From an uncultured Eubacteriales bacterium (lineage in GTDB: Bacteria; Bacillota; Clostridia; Christensenellales; Aristaeellaceae): a DNA stretch of 64,000 nucleotides. Position 1 is the first letter of the stretch, and every line of letters starts with the position of its first letter. The notes under the pieces were generated by a model that ran no database searches, was not told the origin of the DNA, and saw only the letters and a program-made list of their open reading frames with translations. This document shows, piece after piece, positions 63,472 to 64,000 of this stretch. The stretch is taken from assembly GCA_902800625.1 (NCBI GenBank), contig CADCFG010000001.1:124001-188000 (forward strand), read 5' to 3'. Both the position numbers and the translations under genes were made by a program.

Positions 63472-64000
63472 AGTAAGGCCTCCCTTCCACCTTGCGGCGA
63501 TGGGTATAGTACTGGGTCATGGCGCCATCGGCCATCAGGTCGCTGCCGTTCAGCGGCGCAGCTTCCGGCGTCAGCAGGAAGGCGATCAGCCCGTTCAGCT
63601 GGTCCTCCTCCGGCAGTTTTCGCGTGGGATAGCGCATGTCCACTCCGTAGTACACGCTGGACACGGGGCTCTTGCTGTCCGGGTCGCTCTGGGTGATGCC
63701 CTTTTGAATGAAGAAAGAGCGCACGCCGAACTGGCCGTAATCCTGGGCAACCTCCCTGGCCAGCATCTGCGTCGCGGCGCAGCCCATGCTGAACAGCGCA
63801 CCGAGGCCCACTGGCTTTTCGGCGTGGATGCTGTTCAGGTAGATCATGCTGCCGCCGCCGTTATCCTTCATGATGCCGCAAAAGACCTTGGTGACGCACC
63901 AGGCCGCCATGGGGCCCTCGTCGGCGGCGCGGCTCCATTCCTCCTCGGACACGGCCTCCACCCCGCCCAGTATGCGCGGCGGCGCGGGATGGATCACGCC
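63452..64000 (-). CDS. SDR-fold protein without catalytic Tyr/Lys, 5' end outside the window
   Basis: The visible ~182 residues are the C-terminal two thirds of an SDR. The frame stays open to the right edge and the cofactor-binding N-terminus is missing, so the GTG at 63997 is not the real start. The fold is recognisable from MIYLNSIHAEKPVG, FLLTPEAAPLNGSDLMADGA and the helices between. At the place of YxxxK the sequence is FSMGC, so Tyr is Phe and Lys is Cys. The protein is probably catalytically inactive and may be a partner or regulator of the adjacent complete SDR. Confidence 0.8.
   Translation of the reverse strand, partial: GVIHPAPPRILGGVEAVSEEEWSRAADEGPMAAWCVTKVFCGIMKDNGGGSMIYLNSIHAEKPVGLGALFSMGCAATQMLAREVAQDYGQFGVRSFFIQKGITQSDPDSKSPVSSVYYGVDMRYPTRKLPEEDQLNGLIAFLLTPEAAPLNGSDLMADGAMTQYYTHRRKVEGRPYYDWPSS

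Noticed and set aside
60754..63696. Plus-strand open frame of ~980 codons
   Set aside because: It runs antisense through four recognisable genes and has the same His/Ala/Val-rich shadow composition. No domain is visible.

Overview
This 64-kb window is gene-dense, GC-rich DNA from a Bacillota (Clostridia-type) bacterium, most likely an uncultured gut or rumen anaerobe related to the Christensenellales/Eubacteriales. The lineage call is an inference. It rests on consensus sigma-A promoters with AGGAGG ribosome binding sites, a Gram-positive LexA box, an ECF-transporter/truA module, CdaA/CdaR, a NifU-like/GGGtGRT pair, a C_GCAxxG_C_C protein, KtrAB and a PrsA-type lipoprotein foldase. I see no rRNA, tRNA, CRISPR array, insertion sequence or prophage. 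Gene boundaries are often marked by strong intrinsic terminators, several of them bidirectional.

Layout. 1-10 kb: a truncated EAL protein, an aldo/keto reductase, an operon of a UvrA2-like ATPase with four small enzymes (NimA-like flavoprotein, VOC, GNAT, HD), and a divergent GGDEF-GGDEF-EAL protein. 10-20 kb: PrsA-like foldase; an operon of a small membrane protein, a PfkB-family kinase, KtrB, KtrA and a hypothetical; a C69 dipeptidase; and a LexA-controlled dinB operon with an 83-aa protein and a two-OB-fold SSB-like protein. 20-33 kb: glycogen branching enzyme; pgk-tpiA-gpmA; a fused EcfA1-EcfA2 ATPase with EcfT, TruA, YbaK and a Dabb protein; GGGtGRT and NifU-like genes; and enolase. 33-43 kb: a galactofuranose module (two GT2 enzymes and glf); a cdaA-cdaR operon continuing into a membrane protein, an Fe-alcohol dehydrogenase and an FGGY kinase; and an MsmX/UgpC-type sugar ABC ATPase.

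43-58 kb is a carbohydrate island. A CUT1 ABC importer (binding protein and two permeases) is followed on the same strand by a heparinase II/III-like protein, a DUF2264 protein, a GH88 hydrolase, a discoidin-like protein and a GH4 glycosidase. A divergent LacI regulator sits over a perfect consensus promoter that contains a 21-bp palindrome. The rhaB-rhaA-rhaD operon lies next to it. None of the degradative proteins has a signal peptide, so imported oligosaccharides are probably processed in the cytoplasm. The importer lacks its own ATPase, and the MsmX-type ATPase next to the locus is the obvious partner. 58-64 kb: an HD-GYP membrane protein with a duplicated C-terminal module, a secreted two-repeat protein, and an RraA-like/SDR/SDR set cut by the right edge.

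Two genes (GGGtGRT and rhaB) each carry a frameshift that one added base in a short homopolymer would repair. Sequencing or assembly error should be excluded before calling them pseudogenes. Many start codons here were moved from the longest open frame to the one with a well-spaced Shine-Dalgarno sequence.
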